64,000 nt of DNA. It comes from Rhodococcus zopfii NBRC 100606 = JCM 9919 (lineage in GTDB: Bacteria; Actinomycetota; Actinomycetes; Mycobacteriales; Mycobacteriaceae). Positions within the stretch are counted from its first letter, which is position 1. Every line of letters begins with the position of its first letter. The DNA lies in NCBI RefSeq assembly GCF_001895025.1, contig NZ_BCXI01000008.1, forward strand, positions 62,001 through 126,000. The letters run 5' to 3'. The notes under the pieces are model-generated. The model was not told the origin of the DNA. It ran no database searches and saw only the letters and a list, made by a program, of their open reading frames with translations. The translations under genes were made by a program, and so were the position numbers. Of the stretch, positions 53,992 to 61,394 are shown piece by piece.

Positions 53992-56012
53992 CGGAAACCA
54001 TGCGGGGCGCGACAGACTCGGTACGCACAGGCGATGATACCGAGCCTGCCGCTGACTCGAACAATATTCGGCTGCAATCGCTTCTGTCTCTCACCCAACG
54101 CGGATGGCTACTGTTCCCGTGTCATTCGATGAACCGAGGCCGGTGCTCCTGCGGGAAGGGAGACGACTGCACGAGCCCCGGCAAGCACCCGCGAACAGCA
54201 CGCGGAGTCAAGGACGCCACCAATGACGTTGACCGTCTGCGTGCTTGGCACAGCGCCTACGGTGACAGCGCGAACTGGGCACTGGCAACAGGCCGTGAGT
54301 CCGGGGTGTTCGTTGTCGATGTCGACAGAAAGCACAACGGCTTCGAGTCCTTCGCAGCATGGGAGGCCGAGCACGGGGAGCTGACGACTCCGCTGCGCTC
54401 CCTCACGGGAGGCGGCGGTAAGCACTTGTTCTTCGAGCCCCCCGATGACGTCGTGATCGGCAACCGGACAGGCTGGCTTCCCGGCGTCGATGTTCGAGGT
54501 GAGGGCGGGTACGTTCTCCTGCCTCCGTCGAATCACCAGTCTGGCGGAGCGTACTGCTGGCAGAGCGACGGAGAGCCCGCGAAAGCGCCGCTGACGCTCA
54601 CGCAGAGCATCGCAAAGCGCGAGCGCGACAACTCGACTGCCAGCGCAGAAACGGACCTCTACGCGCCCGTTCTCGAAGGAAACCGTAATGACGAGGTGTT
54701 CAAGCGCGCGTGCCGGCATTTTCGGGAACTCGGCCAGAGCCGGGACGAGCAATGGCGACGTGACGAGGTATTTCGCAGAATCACGAGCTGCGAGATCGAG
54801 TCTCGTAAGACGTTCCCAGACGACGAGATCATGCGGACCGTCCAGAGTGCGCAGGACGCTGTGCGTGCGAAAGGCGAGGATCTCCCGAGCACCAAGCGGG
54901 ACAAGCTCATCCAGGATCGACTGGACTGGCACGAGGCCAATAAGGAAGCACTGCGCCTGATCAGCGAGCGCGACGCACAGGACAGCAAAGGACGAGTCGG
55001 TCGCTTCTCCCGCGGCGGATCGTTCATTCTGGACCAACCCGAGGTCCCCACCGCTGTCTGGGGTTCAGGTGAGCAAGTGCTCTGGGCAGAGGGTGAGGCC
55101 CTGATGCTCACCGGTCATCAAGGAACCGGGAAGACCACCCTTGCGCAACAAGTCATTCTGCACAGGCTGGGTATCCGCTCCGGCCCGTTCCTGGGGTTCG
55201 ACGTTCCCGTCGTGATGCGGCCCGTCCTGTACCTCGCAATGGACCGGCCAACCCAGGCTGCTCGCAGCATGCGGCGCATGGTCGGCGAAGAACACCGGGC
55301 AGTCCTCGATGAGTACGTGGTCGTGTGGTCTGGGCCGTTACCGTTCGATCCGCTTGGGTCGCCGTCCATCGTCGCCGACTGGGCCACGGAGTACGTCCCC
55401 GACCTTTCGGTCGTCGTCGTGGACTCGGTCAAGGACTACGCAGCCATGCGCAGCCTCTCGGATGACAGCATCGCGTCGGGCCTCAACTCGTCGTGGCAGG
55501 AGTTGATCGCCCGCAAGATCGAGGTCGTGTTGCTCCATCATGAGCGCAAGGCAGCCAACGGCGAGAAGCGACGCATCGCACTCGACAACGTGTTCGGGTC
55601 CACTCTGCTGACCTCGGGCACAGGAAGCGTCTTCGGCATCGAAGGCAACCCCGGCGATGAGGTCGTCACGCTGCACCATCTGAAGCAACCCGCCGAGACG
55701 CTGCCTCCGTTGGAGGTCCACCACGATCACCCGTCGGGTACGAGCACCGTCCACAGCGGTCCTCGCACTGTGCGCGAAGTTCTGGCACTCGCAGGCGACA
55801 ACGGCGCGACCGCAGCAGAGATCATCGCACGACTCGGCCTGAAGGACACGGAGAACAACCGCCGCAAGGTCCGCAAGGAGATCAGCGACATGGCCGATAC
55901 GGCAGTTATTCCAGGGGGTCAGAACCCCGACGGACGCGGCAAACTCCCCGACCGTTATCGGTTGATCGCACCAACGACCACGCGACAGACCACGCGACAA
56001 CCCGACTTGTGA
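53988..56012 (+). CDS. Primase-polymerase/RepA-like ATPase replication protein
   Basis: 674 residues from ATG 53988, overlapping the preceding stop. N-terminal prim-pol (AEP) domain: zinc-type cluster CHSMNRGRCSCGKG...C...GKHP (about 45-67), catalytic D111xD113 in FVVDVDRKHNG, GGKHLFF and WLPGVDVRGEGGYVLLPPS. The second part is a RecA/RepA-like ATPase with P-loop GHQGTGKT (376-383) and LSVVVVDSVKD (Walker B). The C-terminus holds a winged-helix-like TAAEIIARLGLKDTENNRRKV. In satellites and phiRv1-type elements such proteins initiate element replication. The downstream iterons fit that. Confidence 0.85.
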   Translation: MTETMRGATDSVRTGDDTEPAADSNNIRLQSLLSLTQRGWLLFPCHSMNRGRCSCGKGDDCTSPGKHPRTARGVKDATNDVDRLRAWHSAYGDSANWALATGRESGVFVVDVDRKHNGFESFAAWEAEHGELTTPLRSLTGGGGKHLFFEPPDDVVIGNRTGWLPGVDVRGEGGYVLLPPSNHQSGGAYCWQSDGEPAKAPLTLTQSIAKRERDNSTASAETDLYAPVLEGNRNDEVFKRACRHFRELGQSRDEQWRRDEVFRRITSCEIESRKTFPDDEIMRTVQSAQDAVRAKGEDLPSTKRDKLIQDRLDWHEANKEALRLISERDAQDSKGRVGRFSRGGSFILDQPEVPTAVWGSGEQVLWAEGEALMLTGHQGTGKTTLAQQVILHRLGIRSGPFLGFDVPVVMRPVLYLAMDRPTQAARSMRRMVGEEHRAVLDEYVVVWSGPLPFDPLGSPSIVADWATEYVPDLSVVVVDSVKDYAAMRSLSDDSIASGLNSSWQELIARKIEVVLLHHERKAANGEKRRIALDNVFGSTLLTSGTGSVFGIEGNPGDEVVTLHHLKQPAETLPPLEVHHDHPSGTSTVHSGPRTVREVLALAGDNGATAAEIIARLGLKDTENNRRKVRKEISDMADTAVIPGGQNPDGRGKLPDRYRLIAPTTTRQTTRQPDL

Positions 56013-56088
56013 AAACCACCCGACGACCACGCGATACCACGCGACGACAGATCCGAAAAGCGCTGGTAGACCACGCGACGACCACCAG
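55976..56088 (+). repeat. Iteron cluster, probable replication origin
   Basis: GACCACGCGAC-type 10-11-mers occur at 55976-55986, 55988-55998, 56025-56034, 56036-56045 and 56069-56079, the first two inside the primase 3' end, and GACCACCAGA at 56079-56088. Direct orientation and spacings of 11-37 bases suit Rep-bound iterons. They lie next to the primase gene and a long hairpin, followed by an AT-rich stretch near 56,205-56,225. Confidence 0.6.
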
Positions 56089-56105
56089 ATTTCACGAGAT
56101 GCGCT

Positions 56106-56158
56106 GACCACCAGACAAAAGCGCGCGCTTTAACAGCGCGCTTTGACTGGTGGTGGTC
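56106..56158 (+). promoter_or_regulatory. Large hairpin downstream of the iterons
   Basis: GACCACCAG and GCGCGC at 56106-56126 can pair with GCGCGCTTTGAC and the TGGTGG tract up to 56158. AAAGCGCGCGCTTT at 56118-56131 is itself a perfect palindrome. It may be a terminator for the primase operon or an origin structure. The arms carry the same GACCACC core as the iterons. Confidence 0.55.
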
Positions 56159-56308
56159 GGTTGGTGAAGGGATGCATCACACGTACCTATCGACCGAACC
56201 GACTGTTGAACAAGTTATTTCGCGAGGATAGCTCCGATACGACTGCTCCCGCGTACACCACAAGGCCCAGTGGCCGGCCAGGTAACCCAATCCCGAACGG
56301 AGACGCCA

Positions 56309-56512
56309 ATGATCACCTGCTTCCTCTGTAAGCGCCAGTGGCCGAAGAGTAGGTCCGTCCACGTCGAGCGAGGCCACTGGGTCTGTGGAGAACCACGCCA
56401 CTGTCGCGAGTACGCGCATACTCCCGCCGCACGCCAACTCATTCGAGATCCCCGCCCGCTGTGGCAGCGCGACCGTCAGGAGTACGAATCGCAGCGCCGA
56501 GAGGCTCCCTGA
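56309..56512 (+). CDS. Small zinc-finger protein, 67 aa
   Basis: ATG 56309, with CGGAGA upstream. The sequence CFLCKRQWPKSRSVHVERGH, then WVCGEPRHC, holds C-x2-C and C...C pairs plus His residues, suitable for a zinc ribbon, followed by a basic helix (AARQLIRDPRPLWQRDRQ). No match known. It lies between the origin region and the resolvase. Confidence 0.5.
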   Translation: MITCFLCKRQWPKSRSVHVERGHWVCGEPRHCREYAHTPAARQLIRDPRPLWQRDRQEYESQRREAP

Positions 56513-56668
56513 CGGACGTTCTGGCTTGCGTCGATAGTTGGTTGGCTGATCACGCTAGGCGCATCTGAGGGCATCTGAGTCCGCCTGTTTGCGTTCGTCA
56601 CCGTCGCCTTTTTCAATCAATCGCTCGATGGTTTACATGCCATTGGTTGACGACAGGAGGATGGGCAG

Positions 56669-57295
56669 ATGAAGGTGATTGGATACGGCCGCGTTTCGAC
56701 TGGCCGACAAGAGGTTTCGCTTGACGTGCAGCGCGCAGCGGTCTAGTCGGAGGCGGCGCGTCGCGGGTGGGATGACCTGATGTGGCTGGAGGACAAGGGC
56801 ATCAGCGGCGCGACGGTCAACCGAGCTTCCTTGCGGGCAGCACTGGCACTGCTCGAAGCCGGGCAAGCGGAGGCGCTGGTCTGCACGAAGGTGGACCGTC
56901 TGTCGCGCACGGTGGCAGACTTCGCCGATCTGCTCTCTACCGCGCAACGGCAGGGATGGAACCTGATCGTGCTGGACCTGGGCATCGACCTTGCGACACC
57001 GATGGGACGCGCAATGGCGCAGGTCGCAGCGGTGTTCGCCGAGCTGGAACGATCGATGATCGGGCAGCGAACGCGAGAAGCGCTGGCCGTCAAGCGGAGT
57101 CAAGGAATCCGGCTCGGCAGGCCAGCGACGACGCCCTCCGACGTGATCGCCCGCGTCCTGCGCGAACGGGCGAGCGGAGCGACGCTGCAAGCCATTGCGG
57201 ACGGGTTGAACGCTGACGACGTGCCGACCGCGCAAGGGGGAGCGAGTTGGAAGCCTGGGACAATTGCTGCGCTACTCAGACGCGCCGCTGCCTGA
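56669..57295 (+). pseudogene. Small serine resolvase/invertase with an in-frame amber codon
   Basis: The frame opens MKVIGYGRVSTGRQEVSLDV with catalytic Ser10 and continues QRAAV, then TAG at 56744-56746, then SEAARRGW and 170 residues of a normal resolvase domain (KVDRLSRTVADFADLL, AQVAAVFAELERSMI) and a HTH tail. A GAG or CAG codon would fit at the TAG. An alternative start at 56780 would lack Ser10. So it is a nonsense pseudogene, unless a suppressor tRNA reads it. Confidence 0.8.
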
Positions 57296-57308
57296 CTCAT
57301 GCCACGAC

Positions 57309-57342
57309 AAAGGTCCGCTACTCGCTTGAGTGGCGGACCTTT
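57309..57342. terminator. Bidirectional terminator between convergent recombinase genes
   Basis: AAAGGTCCGCTACTC (57309-57323) pairs with GAGTGGCGGACCTTT (57328-57342), 14 of 15 positions, across a GCTT loop. A-rich and T-rich flanks give it polarity in both directions. It separates the resolvase and the integrase, which are convergent. Confidence 0.85.
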
Positions 57343-57360
57343 GCGTTGCGCGCGAGCGGT

Positions 57361-58893
57361 TTACGCCCGCCATAGGATCGTCACGCGCGCCTCGAGGACC
57401 GCGAGTTGATGCGCTCGCTTGCGATCAGCGAACTCCTCGGCGGTCTCCGACTTGCGATGGTGCAGCGTGTAGGGCATACCCTCGGGGTAAGGCCCAATGA
57501 CGATTCTGTCGATCACCGCGCCGAGGATGGCGTTGCGCCGGGCGACGGTCTCGTCCTCCCAGTTGGCGCGCAACTGCTCGACCGACTCGATACCAGCGAG
57601 GACGGATGAGCGTGCCGCGTCGAGGAGTTGAGCCTCGTTGGAGGCGATCCGGCTGGTGATCCGCTCGCGCTGACGAACGTATCCCGTCTTATCGCCGTCG
57701 AACAGGCCGTCATAGTAGTCGTCCTCGAGTCGTCGCAGCGCGTGGTGATCCTTGTCGATGGTTGCGCGTAGCGCCACGTGTTCGTCGCTGACCTGCTCGT
57801 CGGGTTCAAGCGCGGGAGTGTCGAGGCGGGCAAGTGCGCCCTCGACCACCCAGGTTTCCAACGGCTCGCGGGCGATTCGCGAACTGTTCGTGCAGCCCTT
57901 GGTGCGCGACATGGCACAGACCCAACCACGCGTGCCGCGCCCACCGCTGTAGACCGAAGCGACCATTGACCGACCACAGCCACCGCAGCGCACCAAACCG
58001 GACAGCACGTACTTGCCTTTGCCTGGTCCTTCGCCGAACCCCTTGCCTGTGCGGGCGGGATCCGAGAGCAGTGTCCGCAGTTTGTCCCAGTCGTCCTTGG
58101 AGACCAGGGCGGGCCAGTCCGCAGGGTACAGCTGGCCGTCATACTCGCGCATCGCGATGATCGTTGGCGTCATCAGCGCACGCTTGAGCGGTGAGCTGCG
58201 CCACGCGTTGCCGCGGTTGGTCTTGCGCCCTTCCTCGTTCCAGCGCTTGACAATCGAGTTCAGGCTGCCGCCGCTGAGTAGGTGCGCGTATGCGTCCCGT
58301 AGCATCGCCGCGTGCTCGGGATGCTCGCGCAAGGTCAGGACTTTACCGTCCTCGTCCTTGACCAATTCATAGCCGAACGCTGCGCCTGCTCCGTGGTACT
58401 TCCCTTCCTGCGCACGTTGTTTCGCTGCGCGCTTCACGCGACGGCTCGTGTCCCGACTCGACTTGTTCGCATGTGCGACCTCGCCGCGCGCCGAGTAGAT
58501 GCCGTGGTCGGTGTCCAACTGCATGTTGCCCGTCGAGGACTTGATCGCCCGCCCGAATTGCTCGGCGATTTCGATAAGGTTCTCCAGGTCACGCGGTTCG
58601 CGTGCGACCCTGTCGAGGTCATACGCGATCAGACCGTCGTGCTCGCCGCGGCGTAATGCTGTGAGCATCTGCTCGAACACAGGCCGTACGTTGCGACGGA
58701 CCTTGGACCCGTCGGGTAACTCGACGGTGGTTTTCCTCCATGCGGAGGTGTCGTTGTCCACGTACACGTGGGTGACAGTCCAGCCCAGATCAGCGGCGAG
58801 TTCCCGGCAGTCCTGCTCCTGGCGCTCGACGCCGACCATACGGTCGTCGCGGTCCGAGCTGATGCGCACGTAGATGGCGGTTCGTTCGTTCAT
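57361..58893 (-). CDS. Large serine recombinase (site-specific integrase)
   Basis: 510 residues from ATG 58893. The resolvase domain has AIYVRISSD with Ser12 or Ser13 as nucleophile, VERQEQDCRELA and YDLDRVAREPRDL. The middle is a Recombinase domain (GKYHGAGAAFGYELV...). A zinc ribbon follows: RCGGCGRSMVASVYS and WVCAMSRTKGCTNSS. Then a coiled coil (LRATIDKDHHALRRLEDDYYDG) and a C-terminal tail. It is adjacent to attR, as expected for an integrase of its element, and the host target is a DUF222/HNH gene as for phiRv1. Confidence 0.93.
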   Translation of the reverse strand: MNERTAIYVRISSDRDDRMVGVERQEQDCRELAADLGWTVTHVYVDNDTSAWRKTTVELPDGSKVRRNVRPVFEQMLTALRRGEHDGLIAYDLDRVAREPRDLENLIEIAEQFGRAIKSSTGNMQLDTDHGIYSARGEVAHANKSSRDTSRRVKRAAKQRAQEGKYHGAGAAFGYELVKDEDGKVLTLREHPEHAAMLRDAYAHLLSGGSLNSIVKRWNEEGRKTNRGNAWRSSPLKRALMTPTIIAMREYDGQLYPADWPALVSKDDWDKLRTLLSDPARTGKGFGEGPGKGKYVLSGLVRCGGCGRSMVASVYSGGRGTRGWVCAMSRTKGCTNSSRIAREPLETWVVEGALARLDTPALEPDEQVSDEHVALRATIDKDHHALRRLEDDYYDGLFDGDKTGYVRQRERITSRIASNEAQLLDAARSSVLAGIESVEQLRANWEDETVARRNAILGAVIDRIVIGPYPEGMPYTLHHRKSETAEEFADRKRAHQLAVLEARVTILWRA

Positions 58894-58914
58894 AACCTCG
58901 AAAATACGCGGCGC

Positions 58915-58939
58915 TGTACTGTCTGTGACACTTTGACCA
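58915..58939. repeat. Right attachment site (attR) of the integrative element
   Basis: The 21-base arm at 58915-58935 begins TGTACTGTCTGTG and ends CACTTTG, followed by A and the shared CCA (58937-58939). Host HNH sequence continues to the right. Joining 58936 to 47588 through CCA makes a 48-bp site with two inverted arms separated by ACCAGA, the shape of a serine-integrase attP with CA as central dinucleotide. Confidence 0.75.
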
Positions 58940-59150
58940 TTCGGTGATGTGATGCACCGCGGTCAAGGTGGCCGGTGCGTCGCAGCCGGGTCGGGTGCAG
59001 CCATGCGAGGCGGCGTGCCACCCCGACCTTCCGGGCGCCGTTGACGCGGCGGGCGGCGTCGGCGGCGGAGATCGGCAGGGTGCCGATGAGGAAGTCGTTG
59101 ATCGAGCGGCACCCACCGACATTCAGGTTCGGGGAATCACCGTCCAGTCC
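58937..59150 (-). pseudogene. 5' remnant of the same DUF222/HNH gene
   Basis: One frame reads LNVGGCRSINDFLIGTLPIS then AADAARRVNGARKVGVARR, a DUF222 N-terminal motif. After a frame change, CTRPGCDAPATLTAVHHITEW is the first half of an HNH domain, ending at the element's border. Because about 200 residues expected between the two are missing, the target gene has also suffered an internal deletion. The HNH half here continues as KDGGPTDI on the other side of the element. Confidence 0.75.
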
Positions 59151-59311
59151 GCCGCGCCCCGGTCCTCGCTGCCGGGCTGCTTTCACTGTCACCTTCCCGG
59201 TTTCCGAATCGTCATACAGGTGACGGGACGGAGTTCGGTGCCCGGCTCTCGTCGCCGCGTCCCGACCTACCAACCCGTTCCGATTCCCAGGACTGTCGGA
59301 CGGAGAGACTC

Positions 59312-59677
59312 ATGGTCACCACATACATCGCAGTCACCGTCGTCGCCGCCATCGTGATGGCGAGTGCTGCCGGGCTGAGCTTGCTTCAGCACAACTCGGT
59401 CCTGGCCGCAGCCGACGTCGTGGAGGTACCTCGGTCGTGGATGCCCCGATTGGGTGTACTCCTCGGGGCAGGTGCAGTCGGACTGATCGCGGGGTTCGCG
59501 GTCCCCGTGCTCGGCGTGGCCGCGGCGGTCGGTCTCGTGCTTTACTTTCTCGCAGCCGCCGGGGCCCACATGCGGGTGCGCGACCACGATCCGCGGCGGA
59601 TTGCGAACGTCCTCACGTTCCTCGGACTCGCGATCGCTGCCCTCGTCTCGGGCCTGCTGTACCACGCCCCGTGGTGA
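59312..59677 (+). CDS. DoxX-like small membrane protein
   Basis: 121 residues from ATG 59312. Four hydrophobic helices: VTTYIAVTVVAAIVMASAAG, LGVLLGAGAVGLIAGFAV, LGVAAAVGLVLYFLAAAGA and VLTFLGLAIAALVSGLLY, with the DoxX-like motif HMRVRDHDP. Homologues are annotated DoxX family or hypothetical. No adjacent gene suggests a role. Confidence 0.7.
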   Translation: MVTTYIAVTVVAAIVMASAAGLSLLQHNSVLAAADVVEVPRSWMPRLGVLLGAGAVGLIAGFAVPVLGVAAAVGLVLYFLAAAGAHMRVRDHDPRRIANVLTFLGLAIAALVSGLLYHAPW

Positions 59678-59778
59678 TTCGCCGGTCCGTCCTCGGGCCG
59701 GAGATCGGCCTCGATTGCAGAGCCTGGTCCGGCGCGGTCGCCACCGGTCGGATCGTTCGGTGAGAGACCTACTGGCGC

Positions 59779-61320
59779 CTACACCGGGAATTCCCGTTTC
59801 GGGAGCTCTGCCGTGCCCGCGAGATCAGCTCTCCCGACGGTGGCTGTCCGGCCGCCCGCGAGCCCGCCGACTGCGGCCCATTCCGCGGCCAGCGCAGTCG
59901 CATCGACCTCGTCTTCCTCGGCGTCGGTGAGCGTTCGCGTGGGTGTGCGCACGGTGGCGAACACCAGGAACGCGGCTACCGTGGCGGCGACCGCGGCGAG
60001 CCCGAACGCCGCGACATAGGCGGTCTGTTTCACGAAGCCGCCCGCGGTGACTTGCGTCGCAAGCAGAGTGGTGACCAATGCGCTGCTCAGCGAGCTGCCG
60101 ACGGTGCGCGCGATGGAGTTGATGCTGTTGGCGACGCCGGTTTCGTCGGCCCGGACCTCCGCGACGAGCAGTGCCGGGAGCGCTGCGTAGGCGAGGCTGA
60201 CGAAGATCGAGACGAGAATCCCCGAAACGATGATGTGCCAGCTGCGGTCGTGCAGCACGGCGATGAGCACGAACCCGGCCGTGCCGATCACACAGGACAC
60301 ACCGAGCACTCGCTTCGCGGTGAAACGGTGCACGAGGCGGCCCGCGAGCGCCGCTGCAGCCACCCCGACCAGTGCGCCCGGCAGCATGTACACGGCGGTC
60401 GCTTCGAGCACCGTCGAACCGAATCCGTAGCCCGCGGCGGAAGGTGTCTGAACGAAGTACGAGGTCGCGAGGAAGTTCACGAACATCGCGACTCCGACGA
60501 GCAGCGCCGCCAGATGCAGCACGAGCACGGGCCGGTGGGTGAGCATGCGCGGCGGCACGAGTGGCTCGTCGACGCGGAGTTCGAACGCGAACCAGCCGGC
60601 GAGCACGGCCAGGCCGCCGGCCGCGCACAGCAAGGTCGCCGGTGAACCCCAGCCCCACGTGCCGCCCTCCGACAGAGCCAGCAGCGCGAGGGCCAGACCG
60701 ATCGACAACAGAACCGCGCCGGCCCAGTCGATCCGTCCGTGTGCGGCCGCGGCGCGTTTCGGGACGACGACCAGCGCCAGCACCAGCCCGACGATGTTGA
60801 ACACCACCACCAGCCAGAACACCCGCCGATAGTCGGTGTCGCCGGAGACGGTCGCGCCGGTGAGAACCATGCCGACCGCTCCGCCGACCCCCATCGTTCC
60901 GGACAGCAGACCCATCGCGCCGACGAGCCGATCCGGTTCCATCTCCTCGCGGAGCACCGCGATCCCGACGGGGAACAGCGCGAACGACGCACCCTGCAAT
61001 ACGCGTCCGGCGACGAGCAGTGCGAACGAATCGGTGACGGCGCACAGCAGCGAACCGGCGAGCACTACGCACAGGATCCCGACGAGGACGGCGCGTTTGC
61101 CGCGCAGGTCGGCGAGGCGCCCGAGTACCGGGGTTGCGACCGCCGCGGCGAGCAGATTCGCGGTGAGTAGCCAGCCGGAGGCGGTGGTGCTCACGTCGAG
61201 CTGGTCGCGGATGGTGCCGACGATCGGCACCACTACGGTCTGCATCACCGCGACGGTGGTGACGACCAGGCACAGCGCGGGCAGCAACAGTCGGGTGCGC
61301 ACAGCGCCGGGTCGTTCCAT
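59779..61320 (-). CDS. MFS transporter, DHA2-type (14 TM)
   Basis: 513 residues from ATG 61320. Motif A is present between TM2 and TM3 (GRLADLRGKRAVLVG), and motif C-like residues in TM5 (GGAVGMVLTG). Fourteen hydrophobic segments can be traced, followed by a charged tail. DHA2 proteins export drugs or antiseptics by proton antiport. No regulator gene (for example TetR) is adjacent, so the substrate is unknown. Confidence 0.88.
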   Translation of the reverse strand: MERPGAVRTRLLLPALCLVVTTVAVMQTVVVPIVGTIRDQLDVSTTASGWLLTANLLAAAVATPVLGRLADLRGKRAVLVGILCVVLAGSLLCAVTDSFALLVAGRVLQGASFALFPVGIAVLREEMEPDRLVGAMGLLSGTMGVGGAVGMVLTGATVSGDTDYRRVFWLVVVFNIVGLVLALVVVPKRAAAAHGRIDWAGAVLLSIGLALALLALSEGGTWGWGSPATLLCAAGGLAVLAGWFAFELRVDEPLVPPRMLTHRPVLVLHLAALLVGVAMFVNFLATSYFVQTPSAAGYGFGSTVLEATAVYMLPGALVGVAAAALAGRLVHRFTAKRVLGVSCVIGTAGFVLIAVLHDRSWHIIVSGILVSIFVSLAYAALPALLVAEVRADETGVANSINSIARTVGSSLSSALVTTLLATQVTAGGFVKQTAYVAAFGLAAVAATVAAFLVFATVRTPTRTLTDAEEDEVDATALAAEWAAVGGLAGGRTATVGRADLAGTAELPKREFPV

Positions 61321-61394
61321 TCGCTGACCGTAGCAGTGCTAAAGACCTGTGCGCCTACGGAAATCCGGCAGGCAGGACGTGGCGGTGCCAAGGT

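Larger units (their letters stand above)
47588..58936. mobile_element. Serine-integrase element, phiRv1/satellite-like (about 11.35 kb)
   Basis: The segment is bounded by CCA at both ends, interrupts a DUF222/HNH gene and carries a large serine recombinase 22 bases from its right arm. It encodes a phage-type capsid protein, a phage-type zinc-knuckle protein, an HNH protein with zinc-knuckle array, an unknown two-gene operon, an HTH-primase operon, iterons and a nonsense-mutated resolvase. Base composition is visibly lower in G+C than the host. No portal, protease, tail, lysis or terminase large subunit is visible. Known parallel: phiRv1 of M. tuberculosis also uses a serine integrase and a 13E12 repeat. 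Confidence 0.85.

Noticed and set aside
55976-56088. Short direct repeats as a CRISPR array
   Set aside because: Units are 10-11 bases with irregular spacing and no cas genes; they fit iterons.
56143-56331. 62-residue frame after the hairpin
   Set aside because: No ribosome site, it starts inside the hairpin and its composition is unlike a protein; it was left out.
47585-58939. A tRNA gene as the integration site
   Set aside because: No tRNA-like sequence was seen at either border; both borders read as a DUF222/HNH gene.
58790-59122. Minus-strand frame spanning the right border
   Set aside because: It crosses the host-element junction; only the HNH part is meaningful, and is given as a remnant.
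59678-59778. Terminator in the gap between the DoxX-like and MFS genes
   Set aside because: Only weak, interrupted pairing was visible.
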